DNA of 64,000 bases from Coccinella septempunctata. Lineage: Eukaryota > Arthropoda > Insecta > Coleoptera > Coccinellidae. The position numbers and the translations under genes were made by a program. Shown piece after piece: positions 19,830 through 31,045 of the stretch (position 1 is its first letter; each line of letters opens with the position of its first letter). The notes beneath the pieces were generated by a model. That model had not been told where the DNA came from. It saw only the letters and a list, made by a program, of their open reading frames with translations, and searched no databases. The stretch lies in the NCBI RefSeq assembly GCF_907165205.1, contig NC_058194.1:4811730-4875729 (forward strand), written 5' to 3'.

Positions 19830-21780
19830 AAATTCACTTTCAACAGGAAAAACTTTATTTTAATCAATCAAAACATTCAGGGCCTGGAGAACAAAATAAA
19901 TTCATTGAATACAGTGTCAGATAGTGTATCACTGAGCATTGGTTGATAGCTGAGTCTGCAAAATATCTGAGAGTGGAGGGCTTTGCTGTCGGTTCGGCTT
20001 TCTGCAGGGGTTCACGTAGGCGTGGTGGAGTTATGATTCTCAATAAGGAAGATATGATTTGTGAGGAGGTTGCGTCCATAAGGCACATGTCCGTGAAGAT
20101 GGAAACTGAGATGGTGGCGGTTCGGTATCTTGAAATAAAAATTGTGGTATTAGCAATATACAGGGTGTCGAGTGGTGATTTCAATCTTTTCGTCGATAAA
20201 CTGTCCGATGCTCTTCAGGAAGTCAGCCAGGTGGAGGATGATGGGATCATTATTACGGGAGATTTTAATGTAAATTTCATAAAGGACAGTATCGAGAAAA
20301 ACAGACTACTTGGACTGCTGGAGAAGTTCGGTATGCGAGTTATAAACTTTGAGACCTCTAAAGTTACGCAAACAACATCCTCATGTATAGATAACATGAT
20401 GCTAGAGAACTTAGATGAGTCGGAGACGGGAACTGAAACAGAAGAGTTACACTTCTCTGACCATAGGTCCCAAATATTCACCTACGTGAGAGAGTCTGCT
20501 ATTCAAGATCAACAGGAGTATGTACTTAGACGTAATACTTCAAGAAAATGTATAGCGGGATTGAAGAAGGATATAAGAAGATTCGACTGGAATAACCTGA
20601 TAGCGGGAAGAAGTGCCCGGGAAGCGTACACCTCAGTTCATACTACATTGATTGGCATGGTCGAATCATCATGTCCTCTCCAGCGGAGACTCATTAAGAG
20701 GCTTAGCTCGAGAGGATCTGCACCGCCAGAGCTGAAAGGTCTGAAAAATAAATTGGATGCTCTCGCTCTTCGAGCTGTGATAACGAAGAAAGCTGATACA
20801 TATGAGGTATATAGAAGGACAAAAAAAATATTATAGGGAGCTTGAGATCTTTGAAAGGAGTCAGAAAGAGAGGATGGTGGCAAAAGCTGAAAATGAAACT
20901 AAAGTCATCTGGAAGATCATAAATAGCAAACTAAAAAACAAAAAAGAACAGAATAAAGAACGTACACTGAATGCTGAACATTTCGCCAGCTATTTCACAT
21001 ATGCCTTCCAGAATCTGTCGGGTACCATACCCTAGGCTGAAAATGACTCTATATTTTTGGAACCTATAACATCACAGGAAATCGTAAATACTATAAGATC
21101 TTTCAAAAGTAAGACTGTCACAGACTCATAGATGTATATGGTTCATCAGTTAGTCTGATCAAGAAAATTGATGAAGAAATAAGTGTGCCCTTAGAGATGA
21201 TTCTGAACAAATGTATTGCAGAGGGCATATTTCCAGAAGAGATGAAGGTGGACAAGGTTGTTCCAATTTTGAAAGGCAGTAGTCCAAATGAATGCAAATA
21301 CTATCGCCCTATTGCTATAATTCCGGTGTTGTCAAAAATTTTCGAAAAATGTCTAGGCGATCGAATTTCCACATATTTCGAGAGAGGGCATTTGTTCACC
21401 AGCCGACAACATGGCTTTCGCAGGGGGGGTACTGTTGTATGCAGACGATGGCTCGTTCTTGATGCGATGCGGTACACGGGCAGTTCTTGACGAAGAGGTG
21501 ACCAAGAAAATTCGAAGAATGAATAACTGGTATGTGGCTAATCGTTTCATCTTAAATAGTGAAAAAACTCAAACTATCAATTTCTCAAAGTCTGGCGACA
21601 CAGACACCTTAAGGTTCCTTGGGGTTTTGCTGAACTCGAAGTTGGGTTGGCGGGAGCATATCGATTCCATGAAGAGGAAACTCAATGGAGCAATATTCGC
21701 AATCAGGCAAATGAAAAGAACATCCACTCACCTGTCAGCTAGGATGGCGTATTTTTCCTTATTCCATAGCATAATATATA
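19830..21780 (+). pseudogene. LINE-G ORF2: APE endonuclease and RT remnants
   Basis: The start region reads N-I-Q-G-L-x-N-K-I. Frame 19943-20836 is the apurinic-type endonuclease with I-T-G-D-F-N-V-N and the catalytic S-D-H-R near 20460. Frames 20802-21035 and 21185-21490 give the linker and first RT motifs (Y-Y-R-P-I-A-I-I-P, R-Q-H-G-F-R-R-G). Then a deletion of roughly 130 codons joins directly to L-L-Y-A-D-D (frame 21411-21794, shifted). The copy ends at an ATT/TAA-rich junction with the 3' tail of LINE-H. Several frameshifts and a deleted RT core make it dead. Confidence 0.85.
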
Positions 21781-22019
21781 ATAATAATGAATAATAAAAA
21801 ATCGACTTTATTGGCACTACTTTACAAGAAAAAAAGAACTATACAACTTGCATAAATCGAGAAGAATCGCCGGAGCGAAGTTTAGTCTCAAAGACTACTC
21901 TTACACTTAACTCCGCCGACTCCCTTATGGTAAATTACAATATAAAAATGAAATAAAGAGTGCACACATAGCGAATAGATAACCAACAGCCTCAAAGAAA
22001 GAGAATAACAATCTCCATG
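21781..22019 (-). other. 3' terminal part of LINE-H with ATT-rich tail
   Basis: On the - strand an AATAAA (at 21807-21812) is followed by ttttttattattcattattatta. This looks like the 3' end of a - strand LINE lying on the end of LINE-G. It is separated from 25953-26243 by BEL-2. That the two parts belong to one UTR is inferred from orientation and position. Confidence 0.55.
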
Positions 22020-22125
22020 TGTTCAAAATCGAGGATGTTATGATTTTGTAATTAAAGAGTAGTGGACTGTATGAAAAGATAATTGAGTTGGAGATGGTAT
22101 AAAAACATTTATTGAGTATCGTTCA
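22020..22125 (-). repeat. BEL-2 3' LTR
   Basis: This 106-bp copy is nearly identical to 25841-25946. It directly follows the end of the shortened integrase frame on the - strand, with no polypurine tract visible, so sequence upstream of it was lost. Confidence 0.85.
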
Positions 22126-24675
22126 ATCACATTCGAGATTGGTCGGGTTAGAGTGGACGTGAAGGTTTTCAGGGGACCCTGGGTGCATGGTCATTACTCG
22201 CCCTAATGGCCACTTAGAAGGAGGTAATTGCTCGTCAATGATGAGAAAGGGACGAGATGGTCTGACGCGTTGTTCTGGTAATTGTCCTATGAGTTGTTGA
22301 GCTCTTATGCCTCGTTGCCTTGCACATATAACACACTTCAGGATGTGGGATTTCACTGGGGCTCTTCCTCCAATGATCCAATATTGTTGTCGGATGGTGG
22401 ACAGTGTGAGTTGTGTACCTCCGTGGAGTGTTCGTTTGTGAGCAGAATCTATAATCAGAGAAGTCAATTGAGAAGCTCGAGGAATAATTGCAGGATGCTT
22501 GCTATCTGGGTCTAAGAGAGCGTTGGTGATTCGTCCGCCTACACGAATGACACCTTCATGGTCGATGAACGCAGCGAGTCTACTGAACACATGTGAGGAT
22601 GACAGAGCATTGTGAAGAGCCTTGAGTTCTTGAGGAAAATACACTTGTTGAGTAGCCTTGATCCAATAGATCCTTGATTTTTCCAAGTCAGTTGAGGTGA
22701 GCGGAGTTGAGAAGTTCAGACTTGAGGAGTGTCTGAGTCGGGCGAGGACTCTTAAACAGAGAGAGTTGATTCTCAACAGTTTATTGAGAGAAGAATACCT
22801 GTATATAAGATCCCACGAGTAGTCTTGAGTTACGGCCGTGAGGAGGTTCTTAGTGGGTCTCGCTTCAGATTCGGGGTCAATTGTCGTTGCCGGCTGACGA
22901 TTGGGCCAGGAATCTGGTGACTTGGAAATCTATGGTGGTCCCGTCAACCATAGAGTGCTGTTCAGTAGTTGAGATGACGAGAAGCCAAGAGAAGCAGAGT
23001 CCGCTGGATTTTCTTTGCCGGAAACGTATCTCCATTGTGCACCCGGAGTTAGTTCTTGGATGAGCTCTACCCTGTTTCGAACAAAGTCCTTCCAGCGAGC
23101 TGGGTGAGATGTGATCCACATGAGAGAGACTGTTGGGTCCGTCCACAAAGTCGTTGAGTGTATCTGTGTATCTATAACACGATGAGCATACTTAGTTAAC
23201 TTGGCCAAGATGAGAGATGCTGAGAGTTCAAGTCGCGGGATTGTGAGGCGTTTCAAAGGCGTTACTTTTGTTTTCGAGCAGAGCAATGTGACTTTGGATC
23301 CTGTGGACGGTGAGCGGACTACGAGATAGAGGACTGCTGCCATGGCAAGTTGAGAAGCATCAGAGAAGCCGTGAAGTTCTATGGTAGCATTTTCTTGGGT
23401 GCCTACCCAGCGAGGTGCTCGTACATTGATCAATGATTTGAGATCTTCTCTGATGTTACACCATCTTTCTGTGAGTTGAGGTGACAGTGGTTGGTCCCAT
23501 GACAGTTTCTGGAGCCAAAGTTCCTGCAACAACATTTTGGCCCTGATCGTGACAGGGGATACTAAACCAAGTGGATCAAAGAGTTGAGCGATATGAGATA
23601 ACATAGTACGTTTAGTTACCACAGACCCAGAAGAGCTTGAGTTGATCTTGAATGAGAAATAATCCTCTTGAGGATACCAGAGTAGGCCTAGAAGTTTCGT
23701 TGAAGTAGGACAGTCGTCAAATGAGATCGGCGATGGTATCATTTCTTCCTCGGTTACCATCTTGAGCGTACCAGGAGAGTTCGATTGCCACTTTGCTAAG
23801 GGGAGGCCGCCCGCCATTCAGAGATTTTTCAAGTCGATAGCGATTTCTGAGAGTTCTTCCTTCGTGTCTGCACCACCATAGATATCATCAACATAGCGAC
23901 CTTTGGTGAGTGGTGGAATGGCGAGTGGATACTTGTGACCTTCATCTTTGATGAGCTGGAGGAGGACTCGAATGGCCAAGAAGGGAGCAGCCTTGGTTCC
24001 ATAGGTGACGGTGGTGAGGTGGTACGTCGCTATCTCATCTTCTGAGTTTCGCCAGAGAATGCATTGAATATCCCAATCGGCTGGATGTATCATGATCTGT
24101 CTATACATCTTCGTGATGTCTGTGAAAAACACAAATTTAAAGCGACGTACCCAGAACAATACATCAATAACATCTAACTGAAGTTTCGCTCCTGTGTGCA
24201 TGATGTCGTTCAGTGAGAGGCCTGTTGAGGTGGGACTGGAACCATTGAACACTACTCGCAATTTGGTGGAGGAGCTGTCAGGTTTGAGAATTCCATGATG
24301 CGGCAAATAGTATCTGGGATGCGAGATGTCTGAGGGAGCCTTCTTCATGTGCTTGAGTTGTTCGTATTCAATGGGGAAGTCCGTGTATAGCTGGCAATAT
24401 TCTTGGTTTCCCTCGAACTTGCGAAATTGTCCTTGGAGGCATCGGAAGGCACGCTGTCTGGAAGATCCCAAAAGATCAGAAGATGATTTTAATGGGAGTC
24501 TTACCATGTATCGTCCAGAAGGAAGTCGAGAGTGAGTGGTCTTGAAGTGGTCTTCACATTCCTGCTCGTCAGCAGTGAGGTGACTTACGAGGTGGACTTG
24601 ACTTCTTCTTGTTCCCAGAACTGAGAAGGCATTGAAGCTCAGATTCTTGAGTGGCATGGTATTGAGGAGACACAC
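22123..24675 (-). pseudogene. BEL-2 pol: RT, RNase H and core-less integrase
   Basis: One continuous phase of 851 codons is interrupted only by a TGA at 23818 and a TAG near 22930. RT: L-R-V-V-F-N-G-S, F-F-T-D-I-T-K-M-Y-R-Q-I, R-Y-V-D-D-I-Y-G-G. The RT/RNase H linker has H-I-A-Q-L-F-D-P-L-G-L-V-S-P. RNase H has G-F-S-D-A-S. The integrase zinc finger is present (H-x-L-H-G-G...C-V-I-C). The frame then jumps from R-P-S-R-P-F, the start of the integrase core, to E-Q-L-P-P-S-K-W-P-L-G-R-V, its C-terminal end. The whole catalytic core is missing without loss of frame. Confidence 0.9.
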
Positions 24676-24708
24676 TTGAGCAGACTTCTTGATGAGGGCA
24701 GATTGGAC

Positions 24709-25760
24709 CTAGGACCAACCATCCAAAGATCGAGAGCTGAGCTGTTGGAGAAGACCCATCTGGCCCTTGTTGGAGTTGAGGAAGAATGATGGAACCATAG
24801 ACATCAGCACCCTTGAGGTGTAGAACTCTGGATCGGCGAGCTTCAAATTGTCGAGGTGAGGCAAACGTGGTCGTGTGCAACAATTGAAAGATGGTAGATT
24901 AGTAAATGGAGATGACAAGATATGAGCATTCATATTCACGGTTTTGTGATTGTGAAGAGATATCAGTGTGATCAGTACTGATCCTCTTGATTTTGAGGCG
25001 GCTCCACCAATTCCAACGATGGTGATTTTGGACTGGCTTCGAGGAAGGCTGAGCTGTCTTGAGAAGTCTTCCGAGATGAACGAGAGTTCCGATCCAGAAT
25101 CGATGAGGAGTCTTGCTTTGTACGAGATGACTGGTGTGATGAGCGGTCGATAATGAGATGAGCCGTCTTCGAGGGGTTTTGATGACTGCCTGAGCACTTC
25201 AGGCCCGTGTGGCCGTTTTGGCCGTTAAATGAGAAGGCGATTTTTGTGCAGATCTTAGAGGATATTTTAGACGAGGCGATACTAGAGGCGGCATAGTGAG
25301 AGTATGAAGGTTTTGGTCTAGAGCTGGGTCTCATAATAGAAACGAGGACTTGTTTGAGACGAAAATTGAGGAGTCGAGAAGATCTTATCGCAAAGAGCGG
25401 CCAAGAGAATATGTTTGTTCTCGTATTGAGAAGTGAGACTTCCCCAAGCTGTGAGTGAGGTGTGCCAGTGAGAGCCAAGCGACAGATCTACTTCAGGGGA
25501 GTCGACTGAAGAGAAGATCTGAGGTAATGGAGGCGTTCAGCATTAGAAATTGAGGAGTTGAATTACTTGAGTAGTCGCCAGAGAAGACTGGTAATGAGAT
25601 GTCTGAGCAGACGAGTATGAAGCAACCGGTTGAGATGGCGTTTGAGGTGGCTCGAGAGACTCCTTGAGATGACTAATGCTTGTGGAGATGAAGGCACGAG
25701 CAGGCTTATTAAGAAAGAATTTATCTTACTCAAAGTATTCGTGGTCGAGGTGCACAATAT
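24709..25760 (-). pseudogene. BEL-2 gag C-terminus and protease
   Basis: Frame 25197-24709 holds the protease with L-L-I-D-S-G-S-E-L-S-F-I and the BEL-specific I-V-G-I-G-G. It continues to L-A-D-P-E-F-Y, then shifts frame into A-D-V-Y-G-S-I-I-L-P and G-W-L-V-L-G-P. Upstream frames (25478-24972, 25763-25563) are Ser- and Arg-rich, decayed gag with a degenerate zinc knuckle (C-T-K-I-A-F...H-T-G-L-K-C). Most of gag is deleted: fewer than 300 codons fit before the leader. Confidence 0.8.
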
Positions 25761-25820
25761 CATGAGACGGCAGAGAAGAGAAATATGATCAGTGAACGAT
25801 GATAAAATTCCAACTCAATG

Positions 25821-25838
25821 ATCCGGCTCGAAGGACCA
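25821..25838 (-). promoter_or_regulatory. Primer-binding site for tRNA-Tyr (BEL-2)
   Basis: The + strand reads atccggctcgaaggacca, the 3' end of eukaryotic tRNA-Tyr including CCA. On the element's strand this is TGGTCCTTCGAGCCGGAT, two bases inside the 5' LTR, as expected for minus-strand priming. The tRNA identity comes from the acceptor stem known to start CCTTCGA. Confidence 0.85.
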
Positions 25839-25840
25839 AA

Positions 25841-25946
25841 TGTTCAAAATCGAGGGTGTTATGATTTTGTAATTGAAGAGTAGTGGACTGTATGAAAAGA
25901 TAATTGAGTTGGAGATGGTATAAAAACATTTATTGAGTATCGTTCA
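25841..25946 (-). repeat. BEL-2 5' LTR
   Basis: This 106-bp LTR is the mate of 22020-22125. The very small size leaves room for only a minimal promoter and polyadenylation region. AATAAA lies early in it on the - strand. Confidence 0.85.
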
Positions 25947-25952
25947 CAATCA

Positions 25953-26243
25953 TAAAATGAATATGTCACCTGCATGAAGCTAATTCAGTAAAAGCAACTA
26001 ATATTAACCACATCTATAAACTCAGAGAGACATTATTCAACTAAAAACAAGAGATTCTCCGAATCGGGGTACCATACGTGGCCACCGGAGCTGGTCAGGA
26101 GCGTCGACTAGAGAGAGGTCGGAGGGGGGCTTCGCTCAATTTTTAACACCATGCAAAAAAAAAATAGCATTCTTCATTAGTTAAACATAAAGGAAAATAT
26201 AACTATACTGACCTGAGAAAAAAATCTGAAAAAAAATACATAT
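25953..26243 (-). other. LINE-H 3' untranslated region, proximal part
   Basis: It follows the ORF2 stop of LINE-H at 26244 on the - strand and ends at the BEL-2 5' LTR. No coding signal is seen. Confidence 0.55.
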
Positions 26244-28043
26244 CTATTCTCTGGTGAATAGAAAAGCTTTAAGCTGAGACCTAAATGCAAAAAACGATGA
26301 GAAATTTCTAACATCGGTATCAAATGTATTCATTACTTTTGCAGCATTAAAGGAAAAACACCTACGAAACCCAGCTGTTCGATGAGCGGGAACTGTCAAC
26401 CTGTATCTACTGTTGACGAAGTGAACACCAGATCTAGGAACCAAATGATCCATTATCCTATTTTCTATGGGACTCCTCATAAGTTTGAACACAAAACATC
26501 CCATGTGCAGCTTCACCCTGCTCTCCATCCTCAGCCAACCCAAACCCCTGATCTTTCCAGACACATAATCAAATTTACGAAGACCAAAAACAAATCTGCA
26601 ACAACAATTCTGCACAAGCTGAATTCCTCTTTTATGAAAAACATCCAAACAGGGGCCATAAATTATGCCGCAATAGTTGAAAGTTGACAAAACTAATAGC
26701 TCTGATAAATTTTTTCTCATCTGAAAAGTCAAATATTTACGTGCAGAATAGAGAATTCTAAGCTTACAGAACACCGACCTCACTAAAGTGGAAACATGCT
26801 TCCGAAATCTCAAGTCTTCATCAAATAGGACTCCCAGATTCCTGGCGCCATTACTTATATCCAACTTATCCCCTTTGAGACTGAGATCCAAACTGGCTCT
26901 AATTTTCTCCCTATCCTTACTTTTACAACAAACAATACATTTGGTCTTCGCCGAGTTAATGGAAAGATTATGAGATTTACACATTTGTAGAATCGTTTGA
27001 AGGTCCTGGTTGACTCTAGCCGAAGCCAAATTCAATTCACTCCCCCTAAACCGGAACATCAACTGAACATCGTCAGCAAATGCCTCAGCAATGCAGTGGT
27101 CTGAGCAAGAGAAAATATCAGCCACATAAATAATGAACAACAATGGCCCCAATATGGAACCCTGCGGAACGCCTGCCCGGATTGATTTCGGTGTCGCATA
27201 CCTGCCGTCCACCAGCACCTTTGAACTTCGGAATGTTAGGAACGATCTTATCATAGAAACAGCTCAGGCAGAGAAACCAAAATATTTTACCTTGGCATAC
27301 AGAAGGGAATGATTAATCGTGTCGAATGCCTTCGAAAAATCAAGCAAAATATGAAGTACAGAATAACCCCGATCAAGATCATGGAATATTTTATTTGTGA
27401 CCGATGCCAGAGTTGTAGCAGTACTGTGATTCCTGCGAAAGCCAGACTGGTACGATGGAAGCAAATTGAAGTCATTGACGTACTCCGAAATCTGATCCGA
27501 CAAAACCTTCTCCAACACCTTAGACAAAAGTGGCAAAATACTGATGATCCTCAAATCCGAACAAGAAGTAGACTCCACTGTTTTCGGAAGCGGTATACCA
27601 ATAGCGCACTTCCACTGCACAGAAAACACTCCGGCCACTATGCAGCTATTGACCAGATAATGAACATACGATTCTATTACTGGAAACGCATGAACGAGCA
27701 TATCCAGCGTTAAATCATCGTCGCCCAAGGCTTTAGTTAGAATTCCAGTCATGATAGTCCTTATCTGTTCCAACGAAGCAATTTTGAAATGGAATGATGG
27801 CTCAGTTCTATAACTATTGTTGTTATAATACGAAATGTTCTCAGTACACGTATCATCACCTCCAACACAATTAAATGCTGAAAAAAAATCACTAATAGAT
27901 TCCGCAGCCTTTAAGCAATCTGGAATAGCCCTTGCATTAACCTTGGCAACATTCAGAGACTTCAAAGCCTTCCAGGCAGCTTCATTACCATCAGAACTAG
28001 CAGCCAAGAGATATGACTTCTTGCTGCGTCTAATCTCAGCCAG
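26244..28043 (-). pseudogene. LINE-H ORF2: reverse transcriptase and C-terminus
   Basis: A single phase runs through this region, broken only by one TGA at 27264. It carries RT motifs: S-G-F-R-R-N-H-S-T, L-L-D-F-S-K-A-F-D-T-I-N-H, A-G-V-P-Q-G-S-I-L-G-P and the catalytic A-F-A-D-D, then L-G-V-L-F-D-E. The C-terminal block ends in R-S-Q-L-K-A-F-L-F. This is the jockey/CR1 group. At 28043 the coding sequence is cut by the poly-A end of Jockey-A. The endonuclease half lies at 34522-35161. The 14-bp duplication around Jockey-A proves the join. Confidence 0.87.
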
Positions 28044-28285
28044 TTTTTTTTTTTTGGTGTAGCAGGGGAAAAATCTGCAAGACAGACGAACAACAGTGTA
28101 GGGATTCTCACTCTCTTGAGCTCGAGACCCACTAAAAACCCTCAACTGCTTCTTCATAGGTTCCGGGCATTTTGCCTATTAACCAGTTGACTCTTATGGT
28201 TTCTGGATACTCACACGATCATTGTCGTGTTGATATTTGTGTGCTGCCTATAGCTTTTATAGGTTAAGCTCTTCTTTGGTTACAT

Positions 28286-29128
28286 TTAAATCCTTAACTG
28301 ATCTCTCGGTCTTCGGTGGTAGGTTCTTGTCCTTCTAGCTTCTTCCGTTGGATCGTAGTCGACTAATCTTCGTAGTTCCTCATTTGAATGTTGTTTGGCT
28401 TTGTCGAATATCCTTTCCGCCTTTCTCTCCATAAATTCTGTAACTGGTTTCCATTCCAAGTCCTTGTAGATTTGTTTATTCCTAACAAACCAGGGTACAT
28501 CCATCGCCAATCTTAAGGAGTTTATTCTCAGTGGCCTGTATTCTCTCGATGTGGGTCTTGGCTGCGAAGCCCCATGCTGCCGATCCATATGTGAGTTGTG
28601 GTCGCGCGATAGTTTTAATCATCCTCAACTTGATGTTCTTATTCATATGACTTCTTCTGCCTATAAGAGGACAAAGTCTACTCATTGCGGCTTTTGTTTT
28701 ATCAACTGCACATTTGATGTGGTTTTTCCATGTAAGTCCTCTGTCAAGCTTCATTCCTAGGTATGTTGCTTCATTTTTCCATTCAACCTCTTCTCCATCA
28801 ACTTCAAGGTTTTCTTCCATCCTCAATCTTCTCTTTTGCAGTAATATTGCTTGAGTCTTTCTTTCATTGATTTGGATTTTCCATTTGATGCACCATTTGA
28901 GTAATTCATCTATGGCTTTCTGCAGTCTCTGGTGTATGATCTCTGGGCGTCGATGTCTGAACGCAACTCCTGTGTAATCTGCGTACAAGGTGAGCATATT
29001 TCTAGCATTCTTCGGGATATCATGAACGTATATTACGTAAAGCAGAGGTCCAAGTACCGATCCTTGAGGCACTCCCGCTTCCAATTGTCTGGTTTGAGAG
29101 GTTGCTCCATCTATCTTCACATAAAAGT
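28286..29128 (-). pseudogene. Jockey-A ORF2, downstream RT and C-terminus
   Basis: It contains E-A-G-V-P-Q-G-S-V-L-G-P-L-L-Y, then L-T-L-Y-A-D-Y where active elements have Y-A-D-D. The second catalytic Asp is therefore replaced by Tyr. Y-L-G-M-K-L-D and R-P-Q-L-T-Y-G-S-A-A-W-G follow. A frameshift near 28500 moves the frame to 28588-28286, which ends in a charged C-terminus. The 3' UTR of about 230 bp ends in poly-A and resembles that of Jockey-B (shared ggttccgggcat and agcagggg-aatctgc). Confidence 0.87.
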
Positions 29129-31045
29129 TGTGACAGACTTTTCATACTCTGGCCGTTCCTTACGGTTGCTCGGGCGCCAGTGGGGCAATAAGTCAAACCC
29201 CACGTCTCTCTCAGAATCTCCAAAGAATTAGAGAGCAGGGGTAGACTTGAGTATCAGTGGAGAAGGGTATCGATGAAGACTAAGGCGGTAGCGTCTTCTC
29301 AGTGTCCTTAGATTAAACTGATTCAATAAATAGACTCTCACTGGCAAAATAATTGTCAGGAAAATAAATGTTCAACTATTTATTTCTATTAAAATAAACT
29401 GTACACAAAAAAAATAGACATGTACAACAAATCGTGGACGTCAACGGCTGGGTCTGGTCGGCGCAGGACGGCTGGCAAAATTACACTTCAGGAAAATGAA
29501 CGGTTTCGGAAAAATTTACGGAAATAAGTCAAGTCTCAAATGAACGAAGTGTGAAGAAATATGTACGGTTTCGGAAAAATATACAGAAGTAAGTCAAGTC
29601 TCAATTGAACGAAGTGTAAAGAAATAAGTACGGTTTCGGAAAAATATCTGAACTAAGTCAAGTCTCAGTTGAACGAAGTGTGAAGAAATATGTACGGTTT
29701 CGGAAAAATATACGGAAGTGAGTCTAGTCTCAATTAAACGAAGTGTGAAGAAATATGTACGGTTTCGGAAAAATATCTGAACTAAGTCAAGTCTCAGTTG
29801 AACGAATTGTGAAGAAATATAAACGGTTTTGGAAAAATATACGGAAGTAAGTCAAGTCTCAATTGAACTAAGTGTGAAGAAATATGTAAGGTTTCAGAAA
29901 AATATACAGAAGTAAGTCCAGTCTCAATTGAACGAAGTGTAAAGAAATATGCACGGTTTCGGAAAAATAATTGAACTGAGTCAAGTCACAATTGAATAAA
30001 AAATATGAACGGTTTTCAAAAAAAATAAACGGAATTCGGTCAAGTCAAAATTTGAAAGCACCAGTTCACCGGGGTACGCCCTCTTTCTCTGTCTCTGCAG
30101 TTTGTCTATGATCTCTGTCGGTGTCTCTCGGTCTCTCTCTCTCTGTGACTTCAAGATGGCTGACTGTCAAACAGCGGCCACAGAGTCCGGCGGTGAGGGT
30201 ATTGACGGTTCTGGAATCCCAACTCTATGCTCGGCGAATCTAACCTAAAACTTATAATTCAAACGGTTGGAAATCGGGACGAAACGGTAAAATATTCAAG
30301 TATCGGAAAAGTCAGGGGGGGGCCCAACGTCCTCCTGGAACCCAAATGCCACCCTACGGTAACGGAAAGCACTATATACAGCAGGGAATGGTTAGATCAC
30401 GGTTAATTCGTATTTTCAGCCAAGCAAAAGTCTAGAGAGAATATTATTCCACAAAGGTGCAATGAAGCAGTAATAATTATCAAGGATCACTTGCCTCAGA
30501 TTTTGCCTCGTAAGTCCGGTCTTTTTAATAACTTCACTTCACTCGCTCACCTCTCATCAAAGATTGCCTTTTAATCTCTTCACCTTCCAGGGCCTCGAAG
30601 AAGTATCCCCTCTTTACTCGGAAAAACTCTCCCCTCTATGGAAAACTCATTTATCCATTGGATAAAGTTAAATGACACGGTTATTCAATTGGCCCAGAAA
30701 AAGACAGAAGCAACGGATGAGAAGGAAAGTAGAAGAAGTTGAGATGGGAACTTTTTCAGAGCAAACAAAAAATTGGTAGAATGGAGAGAATTATTAGAAT
30801 AAATTATTTCTGAAAACATAAGAGATACGGTCTTTCCTACTAACATGGACTGACCGGTGGAAAGCGATGAACTAACATTTATCGGTAAGGGCTCCTTTCA
30901 ATCTAACATACAAATACTGTTATCGGTGCACCCCCTATGACAGTATTACGGTTTCCTTCAAAAATATTTCGATTATCAGGCATTATTATGCAAATATCGG
31001 TGGAAAAATCTATTTTTGTGGCGGAGCAAAATCTGGTACGTCACA
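29129..31045 (+). mobile_element. Solo LTR, family LTR-S, copy 2, with AAGT duplication
   Basis: It starts TGTGAC and ends GTCACA, flanked by aagt at 29125-29128 and 31046-31049. Deleting it and one aagt restores the Jockey-A frame exactly (R-N-R-N-F-Y-V-K-I-D-G). At 1,917 bp it is long for an LTR. It includes a ~62-bp minisatellite, a TC-rich run near 30130-30150 and several AATAAA. No coding region is present. Blocks such as ctcactggcaaaataat and aaataaatgttca recur in the LTR beside the BEL-3 env-like ORF. Confidence 0.92.
29499..30040 (+). repeat. Minisatellite of ~62-bp units inside LTR-S, about nine units
   Basis: Each unit carries tacggtttcggaaaaatat, then aagtcaagtctca and gaacgaagtgtgaagaaa. 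Units alternate between an acggaagtaag and a ctgaactaag version, so the array partly grew as dimers. The copy at 1745-1970 has only about four units. Confidence 0.85.

Larger units (their letters stand above)
22020..25946 (-). mobile_element. BEL-2: BEL/Pao element with very short LTRs
   Basis: Near-identical 106-bp LTRs (22020-22125 and 25841-25946) read TGAACGATACTC...GATTTTGAACA on the - strand. The 5' LTR is followed, after two bases, by a primer-binding site for tRNA-Tyr. Gag/protease, RT, RNase H and integrase remnants lie between in the correct order. The two LTRs differ at very few positions, so insertion was fairly recent relative to the surrounding LINEs. I found no clear target duplication. 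The internal region just before the 3' LTR is shortened. Confidence 0.88.

Noticed and set aside
20215..20883. - strand frames opposite LINE-G ORF2
   Set aside because: Antisense shadows of the endonuclease and linker, without family features.
22020..25952. Target-site duplication for BEL-2
   Set aside because: The flanks ccatg and caatc (or taaaa) do not match under any reasonable LTR boundary. Left unclaimed.
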